NCBI GenBank assembly: GCA_013388745.1
Contig: JACAER010000037.1
Location: 21,427 to 85,426 of the forward strand
Reading direction: 5' to 3'
From: Chloroflexota bacterium
GTDB lineage: Bacteria; Chloroflexota; Anaerolineae; Aggregatilineales; Phototrophicaceae
Length of the DNA stretch: 64,000 nucleotides
Shown: positions 1 through 9,017 of the stretch, one piece after another
Numbering within the stretch: the stretch's first letter is position 1
Layout of the letters: the number at the start of each line of letters is the position of its first letter
Translations under genes and position numbers: made by a program
Notes under the pieces: generated by a model
The model's input: the letters and a program-made list of their open reading frames with translations, nothing else
Database searches by the model: none
Told to the model about the DNA's origin: nothing

Positions 1-552
1 CACACTGGCGCGCAGTTCGTCGCGGCGGTGGACGATGTTCACCGAATTGGCGAATTTGGTCAGGAAGATGCCTTCTTGCAGCGCCGAATCGCCGCCGCCG
101 ACGACAATGATGTCTTTGCCGCGGAAGAACCAGCCATCGCAGGTCGCGCACCAACTGACGCCGCGGGCGGTGAACTGTTCTTCGCCGGGCACGCCCAGCT
201 TGCGCGGGCTGGCGCCGATGGTGACGATCACGGCGTCGGCCAGATACTCTTCGTCGGTGCTTTTGATGCGGAAGGGCGAACCGCTGCTGAAATCGACTGC
301 CTGCACCAGGTCCCAGACGAAGTGCGCGCCGAAACGTTCGGCCTGCGTCTTCATGCGTTCGGCCAGATCGGGGCCGGTGATACCCTCCGGGAAGCCGGGA
401 TAATTATCGACTTCATCAGTGCTGGCAATTTGCCCGCCCAGCCGATCGCCGACAAAGACGACGGTGCTGAGCTGAGCGCGGGCGGTATACAGCGCGGCGG
501 TCAGGCCGGCGGGGCCGCCGCCGATGATGGCGACACGTACTTTCTTGGGCAT
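1..552 (-). CDS. trxB: Thioredoxin reductase, N-terminal 184 residues (cut by window edge)
   Basis: This NADPH- and FAD-dependent flavoenzyme reduces thioredoxin in the cytoplasm. The frame is open from the ATG at 552 to the left edge, so the C-terminal part is missing from the window. The FAD-binding GGGPAG lies at residues 11-16, the redox-active CATC at 135-138 within WCATCDG, and the NADPH-site GGGDSA begins near residue 152. A GGAGGAG ribosome site sits about 7 bases before the ATG. It is transcribed leftwards, downstream of the FHA/sigma genes but separated from them by about 150 bases. The reductase assignment is secure. A close relative such as a ferredoxin/flavodoxin-NADP reductase is unlikely because the CATC motif is present. 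Confidence 0.95.
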   Translation of the reverse strand, partial: MPKKVRVAIIGGGPAGLTAALYTARAQLSTVVFVGDRLGGQIASTDEVDNYPGFPEGITGPDLAERMKTQAERFGAHFVWDLVQAVDFSSGSPFRIKSTDEEYLADAVIVTIGASPRKLGVPGEEQFTARGVSWCATCDGWFFRGKDIIVVGGGDSALQEGIFLTKFANSVNIVHRRDELRASV

Positions 553-703
553 AGGAACTCCTCCAGGATAGCGAATGGCTTTTAGCAGTTAGTCGATCAG
601 CACGGGCAGAATGCCCACGAATGCGCCTGGCTTTGATGAGCGACTCTCTGGCTTCAGGATGTATAAGTATCGAGCAACGGGCAAAACGTGACAGCCGGGC
701 GTC

Positions 704-964
704 TTATTCCTGCAAGGTGCCGCTGGCTTCGGCGCGCAGAATCGCCACCAGCGCATAAAATTCTTCTGCCGAATCCGGCCAGGTGTGGAAATGTGCTTCC
801 AGATCAGGCCGCAGATCGGCCAGGCGTGCGCCGGCGGCTACCTGTTCGGCCAGGCAGGCCAACTGCTCGCAGCACATGTTGCAATCCATGTCGATGATTT
901 CATCGCTGGAGGTGGAACCACATAAAAAATCAACCAAGCGCTGCATAGCGGGATTCGTACTCAT
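704..964 (-). CDS. Small anti-sigma-like protein with a degenerate zinc finger
   Basis: This 86-residue protein follows the ECF sigma factor by 71 bases on the same strand. The middle reads DCNMCCEQL, then a Gly-containing helix, then PDLEAHFHTWPDSAEEFYAL. This has the spacing of the small zinc-binding anti-sigma (ZAS/zf-HC2-like) proteins that sit beside ECF sigma genes, in which the second half is normally AHLxxCxxCxxEY. Here the two cysteines of that half are Trp and Ser, so a classical His-Cys-Cys zinc site cannot form. There is no transmembrane segment. The family link is my inference from the pattern and the neighbour. The protein may bind the sigma factor without zinc, or be an unrelated small protein. 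Confidence 0.6.
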   Translation of the reverse strand: MSTNPAMQRLVDFLCGSTSSDEIIDMDCNMCCEQLACLAEQVAAGARLADLRPDLEAHFHTWPDSAEEFYALVAILRAEASGTLQE

Positions 965-1035
965 GGGCGCACCTTCATTCTTCTGCGCTGTAGATTTGAC
1001 GCCGGCATAAGGCTGCTTCTTACATCAGCCGCGGG

Positions 1036-1692
1036 TCAATGAAATAATTCCAGCATATAGTCAATAGGCAAATCCTGCGATTCGAGATACAGGCGCAGCT
1101 TGCGCCGCGCGTCGTGCAGCAGCTTGTAGAGCGCGTTGCGGTTGCTGCCCATCTGCTCGGCCACCACATCCATCGGTATATCGCGCATGGCGATGGCGAC
1201 GAGCGCCTGATACTGGCGCGGCGTCAGAACTTCGCTGAGGGCCTGGTCGATTTTTTGCAGGACTTCGGCGCGTTCGGTGGCGCGTTCGGGGTCGGGCGGG
1301 GTGGTGCCGTTGAGGGCGGAGACGGTGGTGTTTTCGATCTGGAGATCGCCGTCAGCCGTCATGTCATCCAGGCTGAAATCTTTGTGGCGGACGCGCCGCA
1401 GTTCGCTGATCGCCAGGCGCACGGCGATTTTGTTGGCCCAGGTCGTAAAGCGACTGTCGCCACGAAACGTGCTCAGATTTTCCATGACGCGCAGCGTGGC
1501 GTCCTGCGCCAGATCGTCGGCCATCTGCGACAATTCCTGGCTGGAACGCGAAGCCAGGTCGCTGCGTTCGTGGCTGAGGTAATAAAGAATGCTGCGCTGG
1601 AGGCGCATACGCAAATCCTCCAGCGCTTGTGCCTGTACGCCGGGCGCGCCGTGCAGATCGGCGACCCACTGTTCATTGGTGCGCTCGCTCAT
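1036..1692 (-). CDS. ECF-type RNA polymerase sigma factor
   Basis: At 218 residues this fits a sigma-70 family protein made of regions 2 and 4 only. Region 2 is visible around residues 50-105 (DATLRVMENLSTF, then FTTWANKIAVRLAISELRR) and region 4 around 155-205 (TPRQYQALVAIAM, then the helix-turn-helix MDVVAEQMGSNRNALYKLLHDARRKL). It would direct RNA polymerase to its own promoter set. The gene starts 2 bases after the stop of the FHA gene, so the two are almost certainly co-transcribed. The small anti-sigma-like gene follows. Which ECF group it belongs to cannot be told by eye. Confidence 0.9.
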   Translation of the reverse strand: MSERTNEQWVADLHGAPGVQAQALEDLRMRLQRSILYYLSHERSDLASRSSQELSQMADDLAQDATLRVMENLSTFRGDSRFTTWANKIAVRLAISELRRVRHKDFSLDDMTADGDLQIENTTVSALNGTTPPDPERATERAEVLQKIDQALSEVLTPRQYQALVAIAMRDIPMDVVAEQMGSNRNALYKLLHDARRKLRLYLESQDLPIDYMLELFH

Positions 1693-1694
1693 CG

Positions 1695-2207
1695 TTAGAC
1701 GTTGGGAGTCGCCGCGCGTTCGAAAGTCACACGCAACACCAGATGCCCCAGGCGCACATCGTCGCCATCGCGCAGCACGCGCGGCTGGTTGGCGATCAAG
1801 CGCTGGCCATTGAGATAGGTGCCGTTGGGACTGCCCTGATCGACAATGCTCAGCGAACCGTTGCGGCGCACAATCGTCGCGTGGCGGCGCGAAACGCCTT
1901 TTTCCACCGCGCCATGATCGCGCAGATCAATGTCGGGCGAAATACCGGTGGTCGGATCCTGCCGACCGATGACCAGTTCTTCGATACGTTCAGCGTCAAA
2001 GACAAAGGCTGTGCTGGTATCATGCACCGTCAGCACCAGATTCATGCGGGCGTTAAAACGCGCCGTCCCCCAGCGCGGCACGCTGTCTTCGAAGTCGGGA
2101 TCGTTCAGGGCGCGGGTGTTGGTCTGCGGAACTTCGAGCAGTGACCCGCAGTAGGCGCAGATTTTGGAGTTCTCTGGCACCTGCCGTTTACAATTAGGAC
2201 ATTCCAT
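1695..2207 (-). CDS. Zinc-ribbon plus FHA-domain protein
   Basis: The protein has 170 residues from the ATG at 2207. I prefer this start to upstream ones because the protein then opens directly with a zinc ribbon (MECPNCKRQ, then CAYCG) and a GGGAGG site lies about 11 bases upstream. The C-terminal half is an FHA domain, which binds phosphothreonine peptides: IGRQD, GVSRRHATIV, DQGSPNGTYLNG. It is cytoplasmic, with no signal peptide. It is the first gene of a tight cluster with an ECF sigma factor and a small anti-sigma-like protein. This suggests that Thr phosphorylation feeds into control of that sigma factor; that link is inferred. Confidence 0.88.
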   Translation of the reverse strand: MECPNCKRQVPENSKICAYCGSLLEVPQTNTRALNDPDFEDSVPRWGTARFNARMNLVLTVHDTSTAFVFDAERIEELVIGRQDPTTGISPDIDLRDHGAVEKGVSRRHATIVRRNGSLSIVDQGSPNGTYLNGQRLIANQPRVLRDGDDVRLGHLVLRVTFERAATPNV

Positions 2208-2253
2208 CACTGCCAACACCTCCCAATAATCCCTGTTCATGAGACCTTTACCT

Positions 2254-2271
2254 ATTATATCCATTATTATA
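2254..2271 (-). promoter_or_regulatory. Tandem -10-like boxes upstream of the FHA/sigma genes
   Basis: On the minus strand two exact TATAAT boxes occur, at 2266-2271 and 2254-2259, 47 to 64 bases before the FHA start. Neither has a convincing -35 box at 16-18 bases, so the site is tentative. Confidence 0.4.
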
Positions 2272-2382
2272 GACGATGCAGGTTGCGCGGCGTATAGGTG
2301 ATCGGAAAAATTTCCAAAAAAATGTAAGACGTAATATGAAGCGCAGACGGGATAACTCTAACGCAGCGTTCATGGCGGTCTA

Positions 2383-2411
2383 TTGACCCTATCCCGCTCT
2401 ACGTGTACTAT
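2383..2411 (+). promoter_or_regulatory. Sigma-70-type promoter of ftsH
   Basis: TTGACC at 2383-2388 and TACTAT at 2406-2411 are separated by 17 bases and lie about 48 bases before the GTG start of ftsH. Spacing and box quality make this a good predicted promoter. Confidence 0.7.
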
Positions 2412-2458
2412 CAAATGTTGAGACACCCCCTCAATAGCCTGGTTTCTGGAGCTTTAGT

Positions 2459-4357
2459 GTGAATAACAAACCCCCCGATAATCAGAACAATAGCAACGAT
2501 AATTCCCCCCTGTCTGGCAAAAACGCGCAGCGTTTCTGGATTGTGGCGGGCGGAGTAGCGCTGCTGGTGTTCTTCCTTTACCTCTTCAACCCTAATAACC
2601 TATCGCAAGGCCAGCGCATCACGCTCAACCAACTGGTGGCGCAGATCGAAAGCGATAATGTGCGTTCGATCACCGTGCGCGGCGGCAACGATGTTTTTGT
2701 GCGTCTGAACGATGGTTCGGTGCTGACCTACTACAAAGAACGCGAAACCGATCTGTTCGAAGCGCTGCAAACCTTCGGCGTGGATGCGTTGCAGTTGGCG
2801 ACGATTGAGTATCAGGAGCAGAAGGGCGATAACAGCGCGACGCTTCTGTTCCAACTGATGATCGCTATCGTGCCCACGCTGATCATCATCTGGCTGCTGT
2901 GGCGCATGATGCGCTCGGTGCGCATGGGTCAGGATCAGGCCATGAGCTTTGGCCGCAGCCGGGCGCGCGTCACCCGCGATATGGAACGTCCGCAGGTGAC
3001 GTTCGCCGATGTGGCCGGCGCGGAAGAAGCCAAAGAAGAACTGAAAGAAATCGTCGAATTCCTCAAAGAGCCGGAAAAGTTCATCCGTTTGGGGGCGCGC
3101 GTGCCCAAAGGCGTGCTGATGGTCGGGCCGCCCGGCACGGGCAAAACGCTGCTGGCGCGCGCTGTGGCGGGCGAAGCCGGTGTGCCGTTCTTCAGCATCT
3201 CCGGCTCGGAATTCGTGGAGATGTTCGTGGGCGTGGGCGCATCGCGCGTGCGCGACCTGTTTGAGCGCGCCAAAGCCGAAGCGCCGGCCATCATCTTCGT
3301 GGACGAAATCGACGCTGTGGGCCGGCATCGCGGCGCGGGGCTGGGCGGCGGCCACGACGAACGCGAGCAAACGCTGAATCAAATTCTGGTAGAAATGGAC
3401 GGCTTCGAGACCGGCACCAACCTGATTATCATCGCCGCCACCAACCGCCCCGACATCCTCGACCCGGCGCTGCTGCGTCCGGGACGTTTTGACCGCAAGG
3501 TCACGATGGACAACCCGGACATCAAGGGGCGGATGGAGATTCTGCAAGTCCACGCCAAGGGCAAACCGCTGGGGAGCGATGTCGATCTGGAAGCTATCGC
3601 CAAGATCACGCCCGGTTTCAGCGGGGCGGATCTGGAAAACCTGATTAACGAGGCGGCGATTCTGGCGGCGCGGCGCAACAAAAAGACCATCGGCATGAGC
3701 GAACTGCAAGAAAGCATGGAACGCTCGATCATGGGGCCGGAACGCAAGTCGCGCGTGATCTCCGAACAGCAGAAGCGCGTGATCGCCTATCACGAAGCCG
3801 GCCACGCGATACTGTTCCATCTGCTGCAACATACCGACCCGGTACATAAGATCACGGTGGTGCCGCGTGGGCGTGCCGGGGGCTATGTGCTGTCGCTGCC
3901 GGAAAACGGTGACTTTGGGCTGCGTCCGCGCCAATGGTTCGAAGACACCATCGCGGCGGCGCTGGGCGGGCGCGCGGCAGAAGAAATCATCTTCAAGCAG
4001 TTCACCACCGGCGCCAGCAACGATTTGCAGCAGGTGACGCAAATCGCGCGGGCGATGGTCACGCAGTATGGCATGAGCGAAAAGATGGGGCCGCGCACCT
4101 TCGGCGGCGGCGGCGGGTCGCTGTTTTTGGGGCGCGAACTGTACGAACAGCGCGATTACAGCGAACACGCGGCGGAAGAGATCGACGGCGAAGTCAACCG
4201 CATCGTGACAACGGCCTATGAGCGCGCGATAACGCTGCTGCGCACGAATCATGACAAGCTGGCAAAAATCGCCCAGGCGTTGATCGAGCGCGAAACGCTG
4301 GATCGTCCTGAATTTGAGGCCATCATGGAGACAGAAAAAGCGGTGCCGATGGCTTGA
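2459..4357 (+). CDS. ftsH: ATP-dependent zinc metalloprotease FtsH
   Basis: This is a membrane-anchored AAA+ protease that extracts and degrades membrane and short-lived cytosolic proteins. The 632 residues are the usual family length. There is an N-terminal transmembrane helix (about 26-43), an extracytoplasmic domain, a second helix (about 128-148) and an AAA domain with Walker A GPPGTGKT at 222-229 and Walker [10 protein letters not shown]. The second region of homology follows, and the zinc site HEAGH is at 445-449. The start is GTG, after TGGAGC. A predicted promoter precedes it and a strong terminator follows, so it is probably monocistronic. Confidence 0.97.
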   Translation: MNNKPPDNQNNSNDNSPLSGKNAQRFWIVAGGVALLVFFLYLFNPNNLSQGQRITLNQLVAQIESDNVRSITVRGGNDVFVRLNDGSVLTYYKERETDLFEALQTFGVDALQLATIEYQEQKGDNSATLLFQLMIAIVPTLIIIWLLWRMMRSVRMGQDQAMSFGRSRARVTRDMERPQVTFADVAGAEEAKEELKEIVEFLKEPEKFIRLGARVPKGVLMVGPPGTGKTLLARAVAGEAGVPFFSISGSEFVEMFVGVGASRVRDLFERAKAEAPAIIFVDEIDAVGRHRGAGLGGGHDEREQTLNQILVEMDGFETGTNLIIIAATNRPDILDPALLRPGRFDRKVTMDNPDIKGRMEILQVHAKGKPLGSDVDLEAIAKITPGFSGADLENLINEAAILAARRNKKTIGMSELQESMERSIMGPERKSRVISEQQKRVIAYHEAGHAILFHLLQHTDPVHKITVVPRGRAGGYVLSLPENGDFGLRPRQWFEDTIAAALGGRAAEEIIFKQFTTGASNDLQQVTQIARAMVTQYGMSEKMGPRTFGGGGGSLFLGRELYEQRDYSEHAAEEIDGEVNRIVTTAYERAITLLRTNHDKLAKIAQALIERETLDRPEFEAIMETEKAVPMA

Positions 4358-4378
4358 GGCGCTGGCCGTTGATACCCA

Positions 4379-4408
4379 CGCCCTGTGCGCAAACACAGGG
4401 CGTTTTGA
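4379..4408 (+). terminator. Rho-independent terminator of ftsH
   Basis: A perfect 9-bp stem CGCCCTGTG/CACAGGGCG encloses a 6-base loop and is followed by TTTT, 22 bases after the ftsH stop codon. Confidence 0.85.
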
Positions 4409-4491
4409 TTCGTGGCGCACGGCTTTTTACAAGCGGCGGGCAAACGCTGTAGAATAAGGGAGTGGGCCGGCGATAAGGGGAAAGCAGGGTT

Positions 4492-5676
4492 ATGCCGTTT
4501 CGCGATATTGAACAGGGAATCGCGGCGATTCAGGCCGGGAAAAAAGAGGAAGGCGCACGCTTGCTGCGCATCGCGCTGCGCAACGAGCTGGTGACGGGCA
4601 ATGTGCGCGCGGTGACGCTGATCTGGCTGGCCGAAACCAGTGATGATCGCCAGTTCAAAATTGGCTGCTACAACGACGCGCTGCTGGCCGAACCGGGCAA
4701 CGAACAGGCCAAACAACGTCTGGGCATACTGCTGGCGGCCACGCTGCCACCCGCGCCGGCTGCTCCGGCGGCGCCCGCGTATCCCGCGCCCAGCGCGCCA
4801 CAGCCCGCGCCGCCGCCGCGCTATTCAGAGTCCGGGTATCCCGCCAGCGTGGCCACGACGATGCCTATCACGCCGCAGCCCGCCAACAGCGCGCAGGCCG
4901 CGCAGCACAGCGCCTACCGGGTGTGCGCGGTGATCGGCGGCCCCAACGGCGCGGGGTCGGGCTTTTTTATCACGCGCGATGGGCTGCTGGCGACAACACG
5001 GTATGTTGTCGGCAGCGCCGAAACCGTGACGATTGAGGTCGAAGCCGGGCGGCAGGTTTCCGGGCGTGTCGTGCGCAGCTACAGCGAGATGGATCTGGCG
5101 TTCGTGATGCTGGTCGCGCCGATGACGACCGAAGTGATGCCCATTACCTCTGCCGCGCAGGTGGCGGATAATACGACTCTGGTGGCGCTGACCGCCAGCG
5201 GCCAGCGCTTAACCGGACGCCAGCGCCCGACGAAACGCCTGCTCGCGCCGCATTGGTTCCCCACGACGATCGAAAAGCTGATCGACGCCGGCGGCAACCC
5301 GGTGTTCGATGATCGCAATTATCTGGTGGGCATGTTGACGCGCAACAGCAGCCGCAGCTCGCAGCACCTTTTTGGGCTGCATATCAACGCCATTCTGCGC
5401 GCGCTGGAATATTATGTCAACGAACTGCGCGCCGACGCGAACCGCGTGTACTGCCCGGCCTGCGGCGGGCTGAGCCGCGCGCCGAGCGTGCGCGGATTTT
5501 ACTGCGAGTACTGCGGGACAGTGCTGCCGCACGCCAGCGAGATCACGCGCTTTCCGGTGGCGCAAGCCGACACGCTGTACGGCGAAAACAACGTGAGCGC
5601 CTGCCCGCACTGCGGCTCGCGTTCCGGGATTTATGGCGATCGCTGCCTGCGCTGCGGCGGCACGGTGAAAATCTGA
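4492..5676 (+). CDS. Trypsin-fold pseudoprotease with double zinc ribbon
   Basis: The protein has 394 residues. Residues 1-80 are helical and TPR-like, and a Pro/Ala-rich linker follows (about 85-130). Residues 140-310 look like a trypsin/DegP-type domain (GSGFFITRDGLLATTRYVVG, then DLAFVML). The catalytic His position holds Tyr171, Asp201 is kept, and the GDSGGP serine is replaced by Ala266 in DAGGNP, so it should be proteolytically dead. The C-terminus carries two zinc ribbons (CPACGG/YCEYCG and CPHCGS/CLRCGG). There is no signal peptide, so it is probably cytoplasmic. The fold assignment is by motif. A binding or scaffold role is an inference. Confidence 0.75.
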   Translation: MPFRDIEQGIAAIQAGKKEEGARLLRIALRNELVTGNVRAVTLIWLAETSDDRQFKIGCYNDALLAEPGNEQAKQRLGILLAATLPPAPAAPAAPAYPAPSAPQPAPPPRYSESGYPASVATTMPITPQPANSAQAAQHSAYRVCAVIGGPNGAGSGFFITRDGLLATTRYVVGSAETVTIEVEAGRQVSGRVVRSYSEMDLAFVMLVAPMTTEVMPITSAAQVADNTTLVALTASGQRLTGRQRPTKRLLAPHWFPTTIEKLIDAGGNPVFDDRNYLVGMLTRNSSRSSQHLFGLHINAILRALEYYVNELRADANRVYCPACGGLSRAPSVRGFYCEYCGTVLPHASEITRFPVAQADTLYGENNVSACPHCGSRSGIYGDRCLRCGGTVKI

Positions 5677-5825
5677 CAGGGATGAAGGGGGCTTGTGAGC
5701 GAAGGTTGGCCACAGGGGAGGAAAATGGGTTTTCCTTTGCGCTTGTGGTATCTTCACGGTCGATTTTGTTTTTTTGCTAACCGCTAAAAGCTGATCGCTA
5801 ACAGCTATTTTCAAGGGGAAAGTGT

Positions 5826-6290
5826 ATGGTGCTGCCTTTTGGGCGTAAACGCGGGACAGGCAACCTGATTGGCGCGCACGCCGCGACTGTCGAGCAGATT
5901 CTTAAGAACATTGGGGTTGACCCGCAGGCTGCGCGCATGAAAACCGGGCGCGATTTCGGCTGGAGCTTTCAGCGCGGTTCGGCGATCATCGAGGTCTACG
6001 TCACGCAGCAGGGCACGGCGGGCAACTTGCAGGTGCTGGCGCCGCTGATGCATCTGCCCAGCAGCGGGCTGCTGCCGCTGTATCGCTATCTGCTGGAGCT
6101 GAACTTGCAGTTGACCAACGCCGCCATCGGCGTGTTTCAGGATGTGGTGTATGTCTACAGCGAACGCCCGCTGGAAGGCATGGACGACGTGGAAGCCAAC
6201 AATATCATCACGCTGGTGGCGCGCTACGCCGACGAACTCGATAACCGGCTGGTGACCGAGTTCGGCGGGCGTTTGTATTCGCAGGTCTAG
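5826..6290 (+). CDS. YbjN-domain / type III secretion chaperone-like protein
   Basis: This 154-residue soluble protein resembles the YbjN family: an N-terminal segment, then FGWSFQRGSAIIEVYV, LMHLPSSGLLPLYRYLLELN and a C-terminal helix (NIITLVARYADELDNRLVTEFG). That pattern matches the tetrahedral chaperone-like fold of YbjN and CesT proteins. The family is linked to stress and regulatory roles in other bacteria, but no target is suggested here. The ATG follows AAGGGGAAA. It lies 149 bases after the pseudoprotease gene on the same strand, without an obvious terminator between them, so they may be co-transcribed. Confidence 0.7.
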   Translation: MVLPFGRKRGTGNLIGAHAATVEQILKNIGVDPQAARMKTGRDFGWSFQRGSAIIEVYVTQQGTAGNLQVLAPLMHLPSSGLLPLYRYLLELNLQLTNAAIGVFQDVVYVYSERPLEGMDDVEANNIITLVARYADELDNRLVTEFGGRLYSQV

Positions 6291-6295
6291 CCGGG

Positions 6296-7051
6296 CTATT
6301 GGATGGCCGCGCCGCCATCCACGCTCAGCGCGTGGCCGTTGACGAACGAGGCGTCATCGCTGCAAAGCCACAAAATCGCGGCGGCGATTTCTTCGGCCGT
6401 GCCCAGACGCTTCATAGGGTGAATGGCGATGCTGCCCTGAAGCTGGCGCGAGGCCACCGAGTCCATTTCGGCGACCATCGCCGTATCGGTGAAACCGGGG
6501 CAGACGGCGTTGATGCGCAGCCCGCGCCGGGCGTATTCCAGCGCCGCGCCTTTGGTCAGCCCCAAAACGCCGTGTTTGCTGGCGCCGTAAATCTGGCCGT
6601 AGGGAAAGCCGATCAGGCCGGCCAGCGAGGCTACATTGACGATGCTGCCGCCGCCGGCTTCGATCAGGTGTGGAATCTCGTACTTCATGCACAGCCACAC
6701 GCCCTTGAGGTTGACATTCATCACCAGATCCCAGGTGTCTTCGGTCTGTTCGTGGGTGCGCGCCAGCTTGCCGCCGACGCCGGCGTTGTTCACGGCGCAG
6801 TTCAACTGCCCGAAGGCGGCGACCGTCGCTTCGACCAGCGCCTGGACTTCGCCTGCTTTGGCGACATCGCAGCGGCAGAACTGTGCCTGGCCGCCGCGTG
6901 CCGTAATCCGCTGCACCGTTTCCGCGCCGCCCTCTGCGTTGATGTCAGAAACCATGATGCGCGCGCCTTCGTCGGCCATCAGCAGCGCTGCCGCACGGCC
7001 AATGCCGGAAGCCGCGCCGGTAATCAAGACCACCTTGTTTTGCAGTTTCAA
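6296..7051 (-). CDS. Short-chain dehydrogenase/reductase (SDR)
   Basis: This is an NAD(P)-dependent oxidoreductase of about 251 residues. I place the start at the TTG at 7051, preceded by GGGGATG. It gives the usual SDR N-terminus (KLQNKVVLITGAASGIG), whereas an ATG further upstream would add 52 unrelated residues. Visible motifs are the cofactor site TGAASGIG (11-18), an acidic residue after the second strand (SDIN, suggesting NAD preference), NNAG, the catalytic serine in NVASLAG, and Y155-x3-K159. The substrate cannot be told. It converges with the YbjN-like gene, with only 5 bases between the two stop codons. Confidence 0.9.
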   Translation of the reverse strand: MKLQNKVVLITGAASGIGRAAALLMADEGARIMVSDINAEGGAETVQRITARGGQAQFCRCDVAKAGEVQALVEATVAAFGQLNCAVNNAGVGGKLARTHEQTEDTWDLVMNVNLKGVWLCMKYEIPHLIEAGGGSIVNVASLAGLIGFPYGQIYGASKHGVLGLTKGAALEYARRGLRINAVCPGFTDTAMVAEMDSVASRQLQGSIAIHPMKRLGTAEEIAAAILWLCSDDASFVNGHALSVDGGAAIQ

Positions 7052-7196
7052 CGTCTCATCCCCACTACAGGCTGTTGGATTCAGATGAAAACAGTGTAGC
7101 CGAAATCGCGGCGTTTGCGCTACAGCACGCTTGATCAGGTGATTTGACAGCATAATGGGGCGCAATCGGCGCTGCAAGTCACGCCGCACGAGCAAT

Positions 7197-7229
7197 AAAC
7201 GCGGCACGATCGCCAGCCGCCGCGTTTTT
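7197..7229 (+). terminator. Possible hairpin terminator in the SDR/acyl-CoA dehydrogenase intergenic region
   Basis: The 326-base gap between the two divergent genes holds a 9-bp stem (AAACGCGGC/GCCGCGTTT) with a 13-base loop and a run of five T on the plus strand. No plus-strand gene ends just upstream, so it may act on read-through or have another role. Confidence 0.35.
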
Positions 7230-7250
7230 GCCAGGACACCTGCAACCTAT

Positions 7251-7279
7251 TTGAGATGATTTTCGTCCTTGTGTATACT
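7251..7279 (+). promoter_or_regulatory. Promoter of the acyl-CoA dehydrogenase gene
   Basis: TTGAGA at 7251-7256 and TATACT at 7274-7279 are 17 bases apart. The start codon is about 100 bases downstream, leaving a long leader. Confidence 0.65.
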
Positions 7280-7377
7280 CGAATCGCGACGGATTTGTTA
7301 TGATAGGGGTTTATCTTGTGAAAGTTCTCGCAATCAGCAGACACCAAGCTTTGTTCGTTATATAAAGGGATGGCAAC

Positions 7378-8943
7378 GTGTTAATTCAGGATCCACAGTT
7401 CGGCAAAATCGTAGACTTCGATTATCTGCGGCGGATGATGCGCCGTGTCTATGATCGCATCTTCCCGGAATTTCAACTGCTCAGCGCGATGCATATGAGC
7501 ACAGAACTGTTCGACGATGATCCCAGCTATCTGATCGCGGCGGGCGCCAGTATGCTGGCCTACCAACTGCTGCTGGCGGCGGATGAACATGAGCTGGCCG
7601 AAAAATGCAAGGATGGCATTTTTACGCTGGGCTGGACCGAAGAACACAGCGGCTCAGATTTGCTGAGCGTGCGCACCACCGCCACGCCCATTCCCGGCGA
7701 TAGCAGCGGGCGGCAGTATCATATCAAAGGCCAGAAGTGGCTGATTAACAACTCGTATCACGGCGATTATCACATCGTCGTCGCCAAAATCGATCCGACG
7801 CAGGACGGGCCGCGCTCGCTGTCGCTGTTCCTGGTGCCGCGCAGCAGCACCCACAGTTGGGAACGACTGCCGGCGCATGTGCTGGAAAACATGGTGCTGA
7901 CCAAGTACCAGATCGACGGTCCCGGCACGCTGCTGGGCAAGGCCGGGCACGGGCTGAGCATTATCCAGCGCATGGCCATGCCCAGCAAGTATCAATGCAC
8001 CTATGTCGGCGTGCAGATGTTGAAGCGCGCTGTGCCGCCGGCTATCGAACACCTGGCGAAGAAGAAGATTTTCGGCGATCACCCGCTGAACTTCAACAAC
8101 GTTTTCCGCCAGATGTACAATATCAGCCTGCAAGCGGCGTTTTACGATTTTGTCTTCCACCGCGCGATGGTCTTTAACGGCGGCAGCTTCTTGCAGTTCC
8201 ACGGCACGATGCTCAAATCGTGGCTGCTGCTGCGCATCAACGAACTGCTGGGCAAGAACCTGCTGGTGGCCGGCTCTAAGGGCTTCCTGAAAGAATCGTG
8301 GATCGGCAAAGCGGCCATCGACTCCTTCATTCTGCCGGTGTTCGACGGCCACTACACCATCAACACCTTTATGTCGGAAAAACACGCCGAACGCTATCTC
8401 AGCGCGACGCAGCGCATCGACCCGGCAGTGCGTGTGGAACAGATGCGGCGCGAACTGTTCGTCGAAATCAATCACAACGAGATCAACGCCAAGCCGAGCG
8501 AAATTCGCAAGCCGGAATTCTTCGATTACGCGCAGTACATCGAAGACTGCGCGCTGCCGCTGGATATCCAGCCGCGCACGCTGCTGACACAGATGCGCAC
8601 GCTGCTGAACGAGATCGAAGAACGCGATCTGGGCAATGACCCCGATTACCGCTACAAAGTTGGCGATCTGCTGCACTGGTTCGAAGCGCTGCTGGCGTCG
8701 GTGGAGTTCTGGAAAGTGACGGCGGACGACAATTACCTGAACGTCGTGGTGCAGCAGTTCAACGGGCTGGCCAACACGCTCAACACCATTATCTCTGAAG
8801 GCGGGCTGACGATGCAGTTCTTGCAGCCGCTGCGGCAACTGCCTATGCCTAAAGTCGAGAATGTGCGCGAATATCTGATGCGCCTGCTGGATGTGCCGGG
8901 CGCGGTGCAGCGCGCGCGCCAACCGCTGCCGCAGATGCCGTAA
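7378..8943 (+). CDS. Acyl-CoA dehydrogenase family protein
   Basis: This 521-residue flavoprotein belongs to the acyl-CoA dehydrogenase/AidB superfamily. The FAD and substrate-binding beta domain is seen around residues 78-160 (GWTEEHSGSDLLSVRTTATP, then GQKWLINNSYHGDYHIVVAKID), and a long C-terminal helical region follows, as in the larger family members. The GTG start follows GGGATGGCAAC. Family members catalyse FAD-dependent alpha,beta-dehydrogenation of acyl thioesters, but the length and the divergent C-terminus leave the substrate open; a non-beta-oxidation role is possible. It stands alone between a promoter and a strong terminator. Confidence 0.82.
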   Translation: MLIQDPQFGKIVDFDYLRRMMRRVYDRIFPEFQLLSAMHMSTELFDDDPSYLIAAGASMLAYQLLLAADEHELAEKCKDGIFTLGWTEEHSGSDLLSVRTTATPIPGDSSGRQYHIKGQKWLINNSYHGDYHIVVAKIDPTQDGPRSLSLFLVPRSSTHSWERLPAHVLENMVLTKYQIDGPGTLLGKAGHGLSIIQRMAMPSKYQCTYVGVQMLKRAVPPAIEHLAKKKIFGDHPLNFNNVFRQMYNISLQAAFYDFVFHRAMVFNGGSFLQFHGTMLKSWLLLRINELLGKNLLVAGSKGFLKESWIGKAAIDSFILPVFDGHYTINTFMSEKHAERYLSATQRIDPAVRVEQMRRELFVEINHNEINAKPSEIRKPEFFDYAQYIEDCALPLDIQPRTLLTQMRTLLNEIEERDLGNDPDYRYKVGDLLHWFEALLASVEFWKVTADDNYLNVVVQQFNGLANTLNTIISEGGLTMQFLQPLRQLPMPKVENVREYLMRLLDVPGAVQRARQPLPQMP

Positions 8944-8969
8944 AACAACGAGGTTGCCGTTGGCAAGTC

Positions 8970-9010
8970 AAAACAGGGGGCGAGCCGCACAGGTTCGCCC
9001 CCTGTTTTGT
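8970..9010 (+). terminator. Strong terminator after the acyl-CoA dehydrogenase gene
   Basis: A 14-bp perfect stem (left arm 8970-8983, right arm 8995-9008) begins with AAAA and ends with TTTT, so it could work in both directions. It starts 27 bases after the stop codon. Confidence 0.85.
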
Positions 9011-9017
9011 TGGTGGG

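Noticed and set aside
2600..4420. A 606-residue minus-strand open frame opposite ftsH
   Set aside because: It mirrors the FtsH gene in the antisense direction, has a His/Gln/Arg-rich composition typical of antisense frames in GC-rich DNA, and no recognisable domain.
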